Shown: positions 16,451 to 26,129, numbered from the stretch's first letter. The stretch: 64,000 nucleotides of DNA from an uncultured Eubacterium sp. (GCA_900539325.1 UQCC01000006.1:74267-138266), one strand, 5' to 3'. Notes: generated from the sequence alone by a model not told the origin. Numbers and translations are program-made.

Positions 16451-16831
16451 ATGGCAAGACCAAAAAAACGCAGACGCATTTGTGCCTATCCCAAAACAAT
16501 GGGATTTAGGCCGTTTGGCGATTATGCCGATGTGGTTGATTTGGCACTCGATGAATATGAGGTAATGCGACTTATGGACACGCTCGGCTATTCCCAAGAG
16601 GAATGTGCAAAGCAGATGGATGTTGCAAGGTCTACAATTGCCGCTATATATGAATCAGCAAGGCTTAAAACCGCAGATGCTATTATTAACGGAAAGTCAC
16701 TTGTTATCCACGGCGGAGATGTGGAGCTGTGCAAAAGCTACACATTGTGCTGTCACAGGTGCGGTCAAAAGGCTTGTACAAATTGCGAACACGGCACAAA
16801 TCCGCAGTGCAAAGACAATGTGACTCGATGA
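16451..16831 (+). CDS. DUF134-family HTH protein with metal-binding tail
   Basis: 126 residues. An N-terminal GRPKK-like start (MARPKKRRRICAYPKTMGF), a sigma-70-region-4-like helix-turn-helix (EYEVMRLMDTLGYSQEECAKQM and VARSTIAAIYESARLKTADA), and a C-terminal Cys-rich tail CCHRCGQKACTNCEHG that probably binds metal. DUF134 proteins are presumed DNA-binding regulators, often near redox or metal genes. The GTG/ATG choice is clear: ATG 16451 follows GGAGGTG. It is 33 bases upstream of pflB on the same strand, with no terminator between, so it may control anaerobic metabolism genes. Confidence 0.85.
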   Translation: MARPKKRRRICAYPKTMGFRPFGDYADVVDLALDEYEVMRLMDTLGYSQEECAKQMDVARSTIAAIYESARLKTADAIINGKSLVIHGGDVELCKSYTLCCHRCGQKACTNCEHGTNPQCKDNVTR

Positions 16832-16864
16832 TACAAACAAGAAATTTACGGAGGAAAACAAAAC

Positions 16865-19096
16865 ATGGAAGCATGGAGAAATTTCAACACCGGCGTATGG
16901 TGTGACCAAATCGATGTATCGAACTTCATCAAAATGAACTACACCCCTTATGATGGCGACAGCTCATTCTTGCAGGGTCCTACAGAGAGAACAGAAAGAA
17001 CAATGAAGAGAGTTAACGAGCTCCTTATCGAAGAAAACGAAAAGGGCGGCGTACTTGATGTTGATACAGAAAGAGTACTTTCAATTCTTTCTCACGACGC
17101 AGGTTATGTAGTTGACAAGGATACAGATATTATTGTAGGTTTGCAGACAGATGCTCCTCTTAAGAGAGGCGTTTCACCTTTTGCAGGTCTCAGAAACACA
17201 GTTCAGGCTTGTAATGCTTACGGCTATGAGCTTTCAGAAAAAATCAAGGACGAGTTCACATACAGAACAACTCACAACACAGGCGTATTCCGTGCATACA
17301 CAGACACAATGAAGGCTGCTCGTCACGCAGGTATTCTTACAGGTCTTCCTGATGCTTACGCTCGTGGCAGAATCATCGGTGACTATCGCCGTATCGCTCT
17401 TTACGGTATGGATTACCTTATCGAGCAAAAGAAGCTTGACAAGAAAAAGATGGGCGAAAAAGAAGTTCTTGATGAGGAAACAATCCACAATCTTGAGGAC
17501 CTTTCAAAGCAACTCGACTTTATGAATCAGCTCAAGGGCTTGGCTCTTCGTTACGGCTATGATATTTCAAAGCCTGCTACAACAGCTAAGGAAGCTATTC
17601 AGTGGCTCTACTTCGGTTACCTTGGTGCTATCAAGGAACAAAACGGTGCAGCTAACTCAATCGGCAGAATTGCTGAATTTATGGATATTTACATTCAGAG
17701 AGATATTGATGAGGGTGTACTTGACGAAGTTCACGCTCAGGAACTTATTGACGACCTTGTTGTAAAACTCAGATTAGTTCGTCACCTTCGTACTCCTGAA
17801 TACAACGACCTCTTTGCAGGCGACCCTGTATGGGTAACAATGGCTTTGGCAGGTGTTACAGGCGAAGGCAAGCACATGGTTTCAAAGACTTCATTCCGTG
17901 TACTTCAAACTCTTTACAACCTTGGCTCATCTGCAGAACCAAACATCACAGTATTGTGGTCAGACAGACTTCCTGATGGCTTCAAGAAATTTTGTGCTCA
18001 GGTTTCTATTGATACAGACTCAATCCAGTATGAAAACGACGATGTTATGAGAAGAATGTACGGCGATGACTATTCAATCGCTTGCTGCGTATCTGCTATG
18101 AAGACAGGTAAGCAAATGCAGTTCTTCGGTGCAAGATGTAACCTTGCAAAGGTTCTTCTTATGGCTCTTAACGGCGGTAAGGACGAAATCGAAGGTCACC
18201 AAATCGCACCTGTAGGCGAAATATTTGAAGAAAAAGAACTTTCTTATGACGAAGTTTATGCCGCTTACAAGAAGTATCTTTCATGGATGGCTCGTTTGTA
18301 TGTAAACACAATGAACATCATTCACTATATGCACGACAAGTATGCTTATGAAAGACTTATGATGTCTCTTCACGACACAGATGTTGAAAGACTTATGGCT
18401 TTCGGTGTATCGGGCTTCTCTGTTGCTATCGACTCACTTTCAGCTATTAAGTATGCAAAGGTTACTCCTGTAAAGGACGACCGTGGCATTATCACCGACT
18501 TTAAGGTAGAGGGCAATTTCCCTAAGTACGGTAACGATGATGACAGAGCCGACCTTATCGGTAAGGACCTTATCGAATACTTCTATCACGAACTTTGCAA
18601 GACTCCTTGCTATCGTGGTGCAAGACACACATTGTCAATCCTTACAATTACATCAAATGTTATGTACGGCAGAAAGACAGGCTCAACTCCTGACGGCAGA
18701 AAAGCAGGCGAACCGTTTGCTCCGGGTGCAAACCCAATGCACGGCAGAGATTGCGAAGGTGCTTTGGCTTCTCTCAACTCTGTTGCAAAGCTCAACTATG
18801 CTTGCTGCCAAGACGGTATTTCAAATACATTCTCAATCACTCCTGATGCACTCGGTACTGATGAAGATGACAGAATTGAGCACCTTACAACTATGCTTGA
18901 CGGTTACTTCGAGCAGGATGCTCACCACCTCAATGTAAATGTTTTGAACCGTGAAAAGCTTATTGCTGCTATGGAAGACCCAACCCTTTACCCATCACTT
19001 ACAATTCGTGTATCGGGTTACGCAGTAAACTTCAACAAGCTCACAAGAGATAAGCAAGAAGAGGTTATTGCTCGTACATTCCACCAGTCAATGTAA
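16865..19096 (+). CDS. pflB: Formate acetyltransferase (pyruvate formate-lyase)
   Basis: 743 residues, a normal length for the family. It converts pyruvate and CoA to acetyl-CoA and formate in strict anaerobes. The catalytic Cys-Cys pair is seen in SIACCVSAM and the C-terminal glycyl-radical loop in RVSGYAVNF. The N-terminal AWRNFNTGVW is also typical. AT-poor, highly biased codons (few rare codons) point to high expression. It is activated by the pflA product encoded downstream. A terminator follows, so the next two genes may need their own promoter or partial read-through. Confidence 0.97.
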   Translation: MEAWRNFNTGVWCDQIDVSNFIKMNYTPYDGDSSFLQGPTERTERTMKRVNELLIEENEKGGVLDVDTERVLSILSHDAGYVVDKDTDIIVGLQTDAPLKRGVSPFAGLRNTVQACNAYGYELSEKIKDEFTYRTTHNTGVFRAYTDTMKAARHAGILTGLPDAYARGRIIGDYRRIALYGMDYLIEQKKLDKKKMGEKEVLDEETIHNLEDLSKQLDFMNQLKGLALRYGYDISKPATTAKEAIQWLYFGYLGAIKEQNGAANSIGRIAEFMDIYIQRDIDEGVLDEVHAQELIDDLVVKLRLVRHLRTPEYNDLFAGDPVWVTMALAGVTGEGKHMVSKTSFRVLQTLYNLGSSAEPNITVLWSDRLPDGFKKFCAQVSIDTDSIQYENDDVMRRMYGDDYSIACCVSAMKTGKQMQFFGARCNLAKVLLMALNGGKDEIEGHQIAPVGEIFEEKELSYDEVYAAYKKYLSWMARLYVNTMNIIHYMHDKYAYERLMMSLHDTDVERLMAFGVSGFSVAIDSLSAIKYAKVTPVKDDRGIITDFKVEGNFPKYGNDDDRADLIGKDLIEYFYHELCKTPCYRGARHTLSILTITSNVMYGRKTGSTPDGRKAGEPFAPGANPMHGRDCEGALASLNSVAKLNYACCQDGISNTFSITPDALGTDEDDRIEHLTTMLDGYFEQDAHHLNVNVLNREKLIAAMEDPTLYPSLTIRVSGYAVNFNKLTRDKQEEVIARTFHQSM

Positions 19097-19139
19097 AATC
19101 TTGACAAAATCTTGATAAATGGCTTAAAACGTGCCGAAA

Positions 19140-19172
19140 AAAGTCCCTGTTTCGTTACAGGGGCTTTATTTT
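19140..19172 (+). terminator. Terminator after pflB
   Basis: Ten-base stem AAAGTCCCTG / CAGGGGCTTT with an eight-base loop and a T-rich tail; likely partial, since pflA lies downstream. Confidence 0.82.
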
Positions 19173-19223
19173 AAATCTAAACTGTGCTATTATATATCCA
19201 ATATAAAAATTGCGGAGAAAATT

Positions 19224-19784
19224 ATGGAATTAAAAAAAGGCAGACCTGCCGATGTGACGGGCAGAGAAGAAAAAGAAATCAGAGTTTATGACCTGTTGGA
19301 TGAACTCGGAATAGAGTATTATCGCACCGACCACGAAGAAGCAAATACTATGGAAAAGTGCAACGAAATCGACAAGATTTTGGGCACAATTATTTGTAAA
19401 AATTTGTTTTTGTGCAACCGTCAAAAAACGGATTTTTATATGCTTATGATGCCGGGCAACAAGGTGTTTAAAACAAAGGACATCACAAAGCAGCTCGGTT
19501 GCTCAAGGCTTTCATTTGCAACTCCCGATTTTATGGAAGAATTTTTGGATATAAAACCGGGTGCGGTTTCTATTATGGGACTTATGAACGATAAGAATAA
19601 CCGTGTTCAGCTTGTTATCGACCGTCCTGTGGTTGAAAGCGAAACTCTCGGTTGTCATCCTTGCGTTTGCACTTCGTCACTCAAAATGCAAACCAAAGAT
19701 GTGCTTGAAAAGTTTTTGCCGGCAGTACATCACGAACCGATAATTGTAGATATGCCTGATTATGAGGAGGAAAATAATGGCTAA
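19224..19784 (+). CDS. Prolyl-tRNA editing (YbaK/ProX-like) deacylase
   Basis: 186 residues of the YbaK/ProX fold, which hydrolyses mischarged Ala- or Cys-tRNA(Pro). Visible: DELGIEYYRTDHEEANTMEK, the Lys-containing strand IICKNLFLCNRQKTDFYML, KQLGCSRLSFATPDFMEEFL and the C-terminal ETLGCHPCVCTSS. The first ATG with a ribosome binding site (GCGGAG) is 19224. It lies between pflB and pflA, and overlaps the pflA start by eight bases, so the two are translationally coupled; the reason for that pairing is not obvious. Confidence 0.88.
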   Translation: MELKKGRPADVTGREEKEIRVYDLLDELGIEYYRTDHEEANTMEKCNEIDKILGTIICKNLFLCNRQKTDFYMLMMPGNKVFKTKDITKQLGCSRLSFATPDFMEEFLDIKPGAVSIMGLMNDKNNRVQLVIDRPVVESETLGCHPCVCTSSLKMQTKDVLEKFLPAVHHEPIIVDMPDYEEENNG

Positions 19785-20493
19785 CATTCATTCGTTTGAA
19801 TCTCTTGCCGCTGTTGACGGCGAGGGACTGAGATTTGATATATTTTTTACGGGTTGCCCGCTTCGTTGTGCATATTGCCACAATCCCGATACTTGGCGTA
19901 AAGGCGAGATTGATATGGAAGCCGACGAGGTTTTCAGAAAGGTCAGACGCTACAAGCCTTATTTCAAAAACGGCGGCGGTGTGACTTTTTCGGGCGGAGA
20001 GCCGCTCCTTAACGCAAAGTTTATTAATGAAATTTATCCTATGCTCAAAAGTGAACAAATCGGCTATTGCCTTGACACTTCGGGTTCGGTGGAACTTACC
20101 GACGAGGTTAAAACCGCAGTTGAAAATGCCGATATGATTATCCTTGACATTAAGTTTTGCGAGCCTGAAGCGTATAAAAAGTGGACCAAGGGCAATTTTG
20201 CACTTCCTGAAGCGGTAGGCAGATTTGCTACCGAAAAGGGCAAAAGATTGTGGCTTCGCACCGTTGTTGTGCCGGGTATAAATGATACCGAGGCGGACAT
20301 GGATGCCTATGCCGAATACACAAAGCAGTTCAAGTTTGAAAAATACGAATTGCTTGCGTTCCACACAATGGGATTTTTTAAATATGAGGAGAGCGGAATC
20401 GAAAATCCGCTAAAGGATTATAAGGCTCTTGATAAAGGCAGACTTAATGAATTGCAGGAATATTTGAATAACAAAATTAAAGAATTGAAATAA
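19777..20493 (+). CDS. pflA: Pyruvate formate-lyase activating enzyme, radical SAM
   Basis: 238 residues of the glycyl-radical activase family. The iron-sulfur cluster motif CPLRCAYCHNPDTW, the following FKNGGGVTFSGGEPLL and YCLDTSGS are diagnostic. It uses S-adenosylmethionine to install the glycyl radical on PflB. ATG 19777 follows GAGGAGG, which lies inside the upstream gene; an in-frame ATG at 19762 sits on the ribosome binding site and is unlikely. The N-terminus is a few residues shorter than in E. coli PflA. Confidence 0.95.
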   Translation: MANIHSFESLAAVDGEGLRFDIFFTGCPLRCAYCHNPDTWRKGEIDMEADEVFRKVRRYKPYFKNGGGVTFSGGEPLLNAKFINEIYPMLKSEQIGYCLDTSGSVELTDEVKTAVENADMIILDIKFCEPEAYKKWTKGNFALPEAVGRFATEKGKRLWLRTVVVPGINDTEADMDAYAEYTKQFKFEKYELLAFHTMGFFKYEESGIENPLKDYKALDKGRLNELQEYLNNKIKELK

Positions 20494-20497
20494 TGAA

Positions 20498-20535
20498 AAC
20501 CGCCGTGGTGTCAATGCATCGCGGCGGTTAATTTT
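20498..20535. terminator. Bidirectional terminator between pflA and GH13
   Basis: Stem AACCGCCG / CGGCGGTT with a longer imperfect extension, in the convergent gap, followed by T-rich sequence. Confidence 0.8.
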
Positions 20536-20537
20536 GT

Positions 20538-22439
20538 TTATTTTACTTTGTAAATGTTGCCCTCAAACGGTTTTAAAATATCGGAATTGTTGTCGTTGGT
20601 TGAAAGGATTAAATCGTAATTATAGATATTCGTTGGCTTTGGTTGAGGCGTTTTGCCGAGGTTAAGCTCAACATAATACTTTTCGCCCTCGTACTCTCTG
20701 AAATAGCAGTAAACGGGCGGCTTGTTTGTCTTTGCAGGGGTGAAATCACCGTAAACAAGAGCTTTTGTTTCCTTGCGGAGCTTGATTGCTTTTTTGAAGA
20801 AATTGAGCACACTGTCGGCTCTGCTTGCTTCGTCCTCTGCGTTGTAGCGTCTGTAATCGTCGCATACTTTAAGCCACGGCTTGCCGGCAGTAAATCCGGC
20901 GTTTTTGCTGTCGCTCCATTGGAACGGACTTCTTGCGTTATCTCTTGAACCGATTGCGGCAAGTTTGAAATATTTTTCTTTGTCTTTGCCTTTTTCAACC
21001 GCTTCTTTGTAGAAATTAACGGATTGCACATCGTTCATTTCATCAATGGAATTGAAGTTTAAATTACCCATTGCAAGTTCCTGACCTTGGTAAACATACG
21101 GAGTGCCACGGAGCGTCATTTCAATAAGCGCACAAACCTTTGCTATTTCCTCACGGTACGCACCGGTTCTGTCGGTTCTTGAAACTACTCTTGGGTTGTC
21201 GTGATTTTCAAAGAAAACAGCCGGCCAACAATGGTTTGTGTAACCTGTTTGGAATACTTCAAAACTTTTCATCACCTTGTACATATCCTGCTCGTAAGGG
21301 TCGTATGCGGTGTGACCCTGATTTGCCAAAAAGTCAAAGTTGAACACGGTGTCGAGTTCGCCTCTGAAATCTGCGGTGAGCATTTTGTCCATTTCGATTC
21401 CTGCTCCGCCGCATTCACCGACGGTGTAAACATCGTAGTTGCCAAAGGTTTTTTCTCTCATTTCGTGCAAAAATTCGTGCAGACGAGGACCGTAGAAATA
21501 GTATTCTGCACCTTTAAAACCTGTTAGAGTGCCCAAAAATGCATTTGCTTCAGGCAGACCTTGAGTTTTACTGATGAAGTTGATAACATCCATTCTGAAT
21601 CCGTCAACGCCCTTGTCGAGCCACCACAACATCATTTCGTAAACGCTTTGGCGAACCTTTTCATTTTCCCAATTCAAGTCCATCTGCTTCTTCGTGAACA
21701 GGTGAAGTGCCCATTGGTTGAGATTTTCGTAGTAGTTCCACGCAGAACCTTTGAAAAGAGAAATCCAGTTGTTCGGCGGAGTTATGCCTTTGTCGGTTGC
21801 GTCACGCCATATGTAGTAATCGTGATACGGATTGTCCTTGCCCTTCAGTGCTTCTTGAAACCATTTGTGCTCATCGGATGTATGGTTTACAACAAGGTCG
21901 ATGATAAGCTTCATACCTCTTGCGTGAATTTCGTCAAGCAACTTGTCAAAATCCTCCATAGTGCCGAATTCTGCCATAATTTTTTGGTAATCACGGATGT
22001 CGTAGCCGTTGTCGTCATTTGGACTGTCGTAAAACGGACTGCACCAAATTGCCGTAACACCTAAATCTTGTAAATAGTCGAGCTTTTGACGAATGCCGTT
22101 CAAATCGCCTATGCCGTCGCCGTTGCTGTCATAAAACGAGCGTGGATATATTTGGTAAATAACGGCTTCTTTCCACCATTTTTCGGTCATTTCACCTTGG
22201 TCGGTGATAACCTCGTCTTTTTCGAGATTGAGCATATCGCAAACCATTTGCACGGTCTTTTTGTCAAGAAGTCCGGCTGTTGCGGTTGTGAGCGTTTTGA
22301 ATTTCAGCTTGCCCATAATCCCCGAATTGATTAAATCTGTCGGCAAACGCAAAACGAGAAAAAGTTTTTCTATAACATCTTTTGCCATAGGGTTAACCAT
22401 GGCGTCTTTTAATGTTGTGTTTGGCGTGATTTTTATCAT
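20538..22439 (-). CDS. GH13 alpha-glucosidase / oligo-1,6-glucosidase with N-terminal extension
   Basis: 633 residues. The core from about residue 88 begins WWKEAVIYQIYPRSFYDSNG; conserved regions are LIIDLVVNHTSDEHKWF, GFRMDVINFI (nucleophile Asp), YTVGECGG (acid/base Glu) and FENHDNPRVVSR. This is the subfamily that includes oligo-1,6-glucosidases and trehalose-6-phosphate hydrolases; no signal peptide, so intracellular. The first ~85 residues form an extra helical domain that is not part of the GH13 core. AAGGGGGTG precedes the ATG. It is monocistronic, facing the pfl genes. Confidence 0.93.
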   Translation of the reverse strand: MIKITPNTTLKDAMVNPMAKDVIEKLFLVLRLPTDLINSGIMGKLKFKTLTTATAGLLDKKTVQMVCDMLNLEKDEVITDQGEMTEKWWKEAVIYQIYPRSFYDSNGDGIGDLNGIRQKLDYLQDLGVTAIWCSPFYDSPNDDNGYDIRDYQKIMAEFGTMEDFDKLLDEIHARGMKLIIDLVVNHTSDEHKWFQEALKGKDNPYHDYYIWRDATDKGITPPNNWISLFKGSAWNYYENLNQWALHLFTKKQMDLNWENEKVRQSVYEMMLWWLDKGVDGFRMDVINFISKTQGLPEANAFLGTLTGFKGAEYYFYGPRLHEFLHEMREKTFGNYDVYTVGECGGAGIEMDKMLTADFRGELDTVFNFDFLANQGHTAYDPYEQDMYKVMKSFEVFQTGYTNHCWPAVFFENHDNPRVVSRTDRTGAYREEIAKVCALIEMTLRGTPYVYQGQELAMGNLNFNSIDEMNDVQSVNFYKEAVEKGKDKEKYFKLAAIGSRDNARSPFQWSDSKNAGFTAGKPWLKVCDDYRRYNAEDEASRADSVLNFFKKAIKLRKETKALVYGDFTPAKTNKPPVYCYFREYEGEKYYVELNLGKTPQPKPTNIYNYDLILSTNDNNSDILKPFEGNIYKVK

Positions 22440-22585
22440 GCCGACACCCCCTTATAAATTTATATATTTTATACATCTTTATAGTAGCACACGGCGATAA
22501 GCATTTCAAGAGTGATGTAAATAAGCACTCGGATGCTTCAAATGCTAACAAAATATGAATTTTTATTATTTTTTTGAAAAAAGTG

Positions 22586-22617
22586 TTGACAAATGAACTT
22601 TTGGGATATAATATAAT
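22586..22617 (+). promoter_or_regulatory. Promoter of the hrcA-grpE-dnaK-dnaJ operon
   Basis: TTGACA at 22586-22591 and overlapping TATAAT-type -10 boxes at 22607-22617 directly upstream of the CIRCE element. Confidence 0.85.
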
Positions 22618-22625
22618 AAATGTAG

Positions 22626-22652
22626 TTAGCACTCAGGTGCAAAGAGTGCTAA
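22626..22652 (+). promoter_or_regulatory. CIRCE operator (HrcA binding site)
   Basis: Perfect consensus: TTAGCACTC, nine bases, GAGTGCTAA. The HrcA repressor binds it to switch off class I heat-shock genes until unfolded protein titrates GroE. Confidence 0.97.
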
Positions 22653-22672
22653 AACAAAAAGGAGGAGTTAAG

Positions 22673-23710
22673 ATGATCGGCAACAGACGGTCGGATATAT
22701 TGAATTTGATAATAAATCACTATATCCAAACAGGCGAACCTATGGGCTCAAAAACATTATGTCAGTTGCTCCCTTATGCAGTATCCTCCGCTACAATACG
22801 AAATGAGATGGCGTCACTCGGCGAACTCGGATTTTTGCAACAGCGTCACACATCGGGCGGCAGAATTCCGACAAAGGCTTCTTACAGATATTATGTAGAC
22901 AATTTGATTGTGCCAAAGCCGCTTACACCGTTTGAAAAGCAAAAGATTAATCAGGTGCTCAGCGTAAATGCGTCCGACCCTGAAAGATTGCTTGCGGATG
23001 CGGCAAAACTTTTGGCTGACGCAACGGGTTGCACATCATTCTTTTCAACGGTTAAGGACGAATACGATTGCGTTCAGGGTGCGGATTTGATTCCTGCGGG
23101 CGAGAAAAAAGCAATGCTTGTTATGCTCACAGTCGGCGGCAAGATTAAATCTTCGGTTATTCAAATGCCGTGCAGGATAGATGATAATTTCAGGCGGCTG
23201 TTTTATGTGCTTGCAAGGGAGTTTTTCATCGGCGTTCCCGTGAATGAAATCAATATGTCGCTCATCCAGTCAACCGCACCGGTGCTCCGTGACAGATTAT
23301 TTGATATGTTGCCTGTGCTTTCATCGTTTTGTTCTCTTTGCAAAGAGGCAAGCGAGGGAACGCTTCAAATTTACGGTCAAAACAATTTGCTCACGCAGGA
23401 GGAGTTCGGCGACTCGGTATTCGGGCTTCTTACATTCCTTGCGGAAAAAACAAAACTTGAGGAAATGCTTACAAGCATTGCAAACAGCAATATTCAAAGC
23501 GTTCTTTTCCTCGGAGAAGAAAATCCCGTATACGAGCTTAAAAACACCGCAACAGCCGTTGCAAAGTTTAAGTATTATGATGATCAACTTGCAACGCTCG
23601 GTATTATAGGCTCACTCAGAATCGATTATAGTTCTATTCTCCCGAGAATAGATTATATAGTAAAAACCTGTTCTAATTTGTTAAAGGAGGGTGGAGTTAT
23701 TTATGAGTAA
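22673..23710 (+). CDS. hrcA: Heat-inducible transcription repressor HrcA
   Basis: 345 residues. N-terminal winged helix (NRRSDILNLIINHYIQTGEP, TIRNEMASLGELGFL, HTSGGRIPTKASYRYYVD), then the GAF-like and dimerisation region. It represses this operon at the CIRCE site 20 bases upstream of its own start, so it is autoregulated. The ATG follows AGGAGG. It overlaps grpE by eight bases. Confidence 0.97.
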   Translation: MIGNRRSDILNLIINHYIQTGEPMGSKTLCQLLPYAVSSATIRNEMASLGELGFLQQRHTSGGRIPTKASYRYYVDNLIVPKPLTPFEKQKINQVLSVNASDPERLLADAAKLLADATGCTSFFSTVKDEYDCVQGADLIPAGEKKAMLVMLTVGGKIKSSVIQMPCRIDDNFRRLFYVLAREFFIGVPVNEINMSLIQSTAPVLRDRLFDMLPVLSSFCSLCKEASEGTLQIYGQNNLLTQEEFGDSVFGLLTFLAEKTKLEEMLTSIANSNIQSVLFLGEENPVYELKNTATAVAKFKYYDDQLATLGIIGSLRIDYSSILPRIDYIVKTCSNLLKEGGVIYE

Positions 23711-24236
23711 AAAAGAAACAAAACCGGAAGAAAATAAAGAACAAGAAACGGTAAACGAAACAGAAGATACCGCAGTTGATACAGAGGTTGAAGAAAAGAA
23801 AGAACCTACGGTTGAAGATCAGCTTGCGGATATGAAAAAACAGCTTGCCTACACGGCAGCGGAATATGCAAATTTCAGAGCGAGATCGGCAAAGGAAAAG
23901 GAGCAAACCTATTCCAATGCAAAGGGCAATGTAATTGCCGAGATTTTGCCTGTTATTGATAACCTCGAAAGAGCAATCAATCAAGACGGCGAAGATTTTG
24001 AGGCACTCAAAAAAGGTGTTGAAATGACGCTTGACGGTTTGATGACAACCCTTTCAAAAATCGGCGTTGAATCTTACGGCGAAAGCGGTGAAAACTTCGA
24101 TCCGAATCTTCATCATGCAGTTATGCATATTGATGATGACGGACTTGAAGAAAATGTAATCGTTGATGTATTCCAAAAGGGATATAAGATCGGCGACCGA
24201 GTTATCAGACCAGCTATGGTAAAAACAGCCAACTGA
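23703..24236 (+). CDS. grpE: Nucleotide exchange factor GrpE
   Basis: 177 residues. An acidic, low-complexity N-terminus (many Glu/Lys) precedes a long coiled-coil helix (EDQLADMKKQLAYTAAEYAN) and the conserved head with NFDPNLHHAVM and VIDVFQKGYKIGDRVIRPAMV. It releases ADP from DnaK. The ATG at 23703 overlaps hrcA; the longer start at 23691 would lie over the ribosome binding site. Confidence 0.96.
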   Translation: MSKKETKPEENKEQETVNETEDTAVDTEVEEKKEPTVEDQLADMKKQLAYTAAEYANFRARSAKEKEQTYSNAKGNVIAEILPVIDNLERAINQDGEDFEALKKGVEMTLDGLMTTLSKIGVESYGESGENFDPNLHHAVMHIDDDGLEENVIVDVFQKGYKIGDRVIRPAMVKTAN

Positions 24237-24281
24237 TAACAAATCAAATCAGTAATTATTCAGAAAAGGAGATATTTTATT

Positions 24282-26129
24282 ATGGGAAAGATTATCGGTA
24301 TTGACTTAGGTACAACAAACAGCTGTGTATCCGTTATCGAAGGCGGTGAACCGGTTGTTATTTCTAACGCAGAGGGTGCAAGAACAACTCCTTCTGTTGT
24401 AGCATTCACAAAGGACGGCGAAAGAATGGTAGGCGCTGTTGCAAAGCGTCAGGCTATTACAAACCCGGACAAAACAATTTCTTCAATCAAAAGACATATG
24501 GGCTCTGATTACAAGGTAAACATTGACGGCAAGGATTACACTCCTCAGGAAATTTCGTCAATCATCCTTCAAAAGCTTAAAGGCGATGCAGAAGCTTACC
24601 TCGGTCAAAAGGTAACAGAGGCTGTTATTACAGTTCCTGCATACTTTACAGACTCACAGCGTCAGGCAACAAAGGACGCCGGCAAAATCGCAGGTCTTGA
24701 TGTAAAGAGAATTATCAACGAGCCTACAGCTGCCGCTTTGGCTTTCGGTATTGATAAGGAAGACGACCAAAAGGTTATGGTTTACGACCTCGGCGGCGGT
24801 ACATTCGATGTATCTATCATCGAAATGGGCGACGGTGTTCAGGAAGTTCTTGCAACAGCAGGTAACAACCACCTTGGCGGTGATGACTTTGATAAGAAGA
24901 TTATGGATTGGCTTATTGCAGACTTTAAGGCACAAAACGGCATTGACCTTTCAGCAGATAAGATGGCTATGCAGCGTGTTAAGGAAGCCGCAGAAAAAGC
25001 AAAGATTGACCTTTCGGGTATGACTCAGGCTCAAATTTCACTTCCGTTCATCACAGCAGATGCAACAGGTCCTAAGCACCTTGAAGCAACTCTTACAAGA
25101 GCAAAGTTTAACGAAATGACAGCAGACCTTGTTGAAGCAACAATGGGCCCTGTTCGTCAGGCAATGAAGGATTCGGGTCTTTCAATGAACGACCTTGACA
25201 AGATTCTCCTTGTCGGCGGTTCAACCCGTATTCCTGCAGTTCAGGAAGCTATCAAGAAGTTCTCAGGCAAAGAGCCGTTCAAGGGTATCAACCCTGATGA
25301 ATGTGTTGCTATGGGTGCCGCAATTCAGGGCGGTGTTCTTAACAACGATGTTGACGGCTTGGTACTTCTTGATGTTACGCCTCTTTCACTCGGTATCGAA
25401 ACAATGGGCGGTGTAAACACAGTTATCATTGAGCGTAACACAACAATTCCTACAAAGAAATCACAGATTTTCTCAACAGCCGCAGATAACCAAACTTCTG
25501 TTGAAGTTCATGTTCTTCAGGGTGAGAGAGAATTTGCAAAGGATAACAAAACTCTCGGTATGTTCCACCTTGACGGTATTATGCCGGCTCGCCGTGGTGT
25601 TCCGCAGATTGAAGTTACATTCGATATTGATGAAAACGGTATCGTTCATGTAAGCGCTAAGGACCTTGGCACAGGCAAGGAGCAGAATATCTCTATCACA
25701 GCTTCTTCAAATATGTCAAAGGAAGATATTGACAAGGCTGTAAGAGAAGCAGAGCAGTTTGCAGAAGAGGATAAGAAGAAGAGAGAAGCCGTTGACATCC
25801 GCAACAATGCAGACCAGATGGTATATCAAACAGAAAAGATGCTTTCCGAAGATGCAGACAAGTTCTCAGCAGATGACAAGACTGCTCTTGAAACAAAACT
25901 CAACGACCTTAAGGAAGCTTTGAAGGGCGACGACACAGACGCTATCAAGGCAAAGCAGGAGGACCTCACAAACAAATTCTATGAGGTATCTCAAAAGGTT
26001 TATGAAGCGGCTCAGGCAGCACAGAATGCTCAGGCAGGTGCTCAGCAGCAGGCAGACCCTAATGCAGGGCAGCAGGGCGGCAATGCAGGTTATACAGATG
26101 CCGATTACACAGAGGTTGACGATAACTGA
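24282..26129 (+). CDS. dnaK: Molecular chaperone DnaK (Hsp70)
   Basis: 615 residues. Actin-like ATPase: GIDLGTTNSCVSV, VPAYFTDSQRQATKDAG, MVYDLGGGTFDVSI and ILLVGGSTRIPAVQ; the substrate-binding domain starts near residue 370, and the C-terminus is Gln/Ala/Gly-rich with the acidic end DADYTEVDDN. Highly biased codon use. A GAAAAGGAGATA site precedes the ATG, 45 bases after grpE. Confidence 0.98.
   Translation: MGKIIGIDLGTTNSCVSVIEGGEPVVISNAEGARTTPSVVAFTKDGERMVGAVAKRQAITNPDKTISSIKRHMGSDYKVNIDGKDYTPQEISSIILQKLKGDAEAYLGQKVTEAVITVPAYFTDSQRQATKDAGKIAGLDVKRIINEPTAAALAFGIDKEDDQKVMVYDLGGGTFDVSIIEMGDGVQEVLATAGNNHLGGDDFDKKIMDWLIADFKAQNGIDLSADKMAMQRVKEAAEKAKIDLSGMTQAQISLPFITADATGPKHLEATLTRAKFNEMTADLVEATMGPVRQAMKDSGLSMNDLDKILLVGGSTRIPAVQEAIKKFSGKEPFKGINPDECVAMGAAIQGGVLNNDVDGLVLLDVTPLSLGIETMGGVNTVIIERNTTIPTKKSQIFSTAADNQTSVEVHVLQGEREFAKDNKTLGMFHLDGIMPARRGVPQIEVTFDIDENGIVHVSAKDLGTGKEQNISITASSNMSKEDIDKAVREAEQFAEEDKKKREAVDIRNNADQMVYQTEKMLSEDADKFSADDKTALETKLNDLKEALKGDDTDAIKAKQEDLTNKFYEVSQKVYEAAQAAQNAQAGAQQQADPNAGQQGGNAGYTDADYTEVDDN

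Noticed and set aside
16310..16597. Minus-strand frame over the DUF134 promoter region
   Set aside because: No ribosome binding site, overlaps a confident gene on the other strand.
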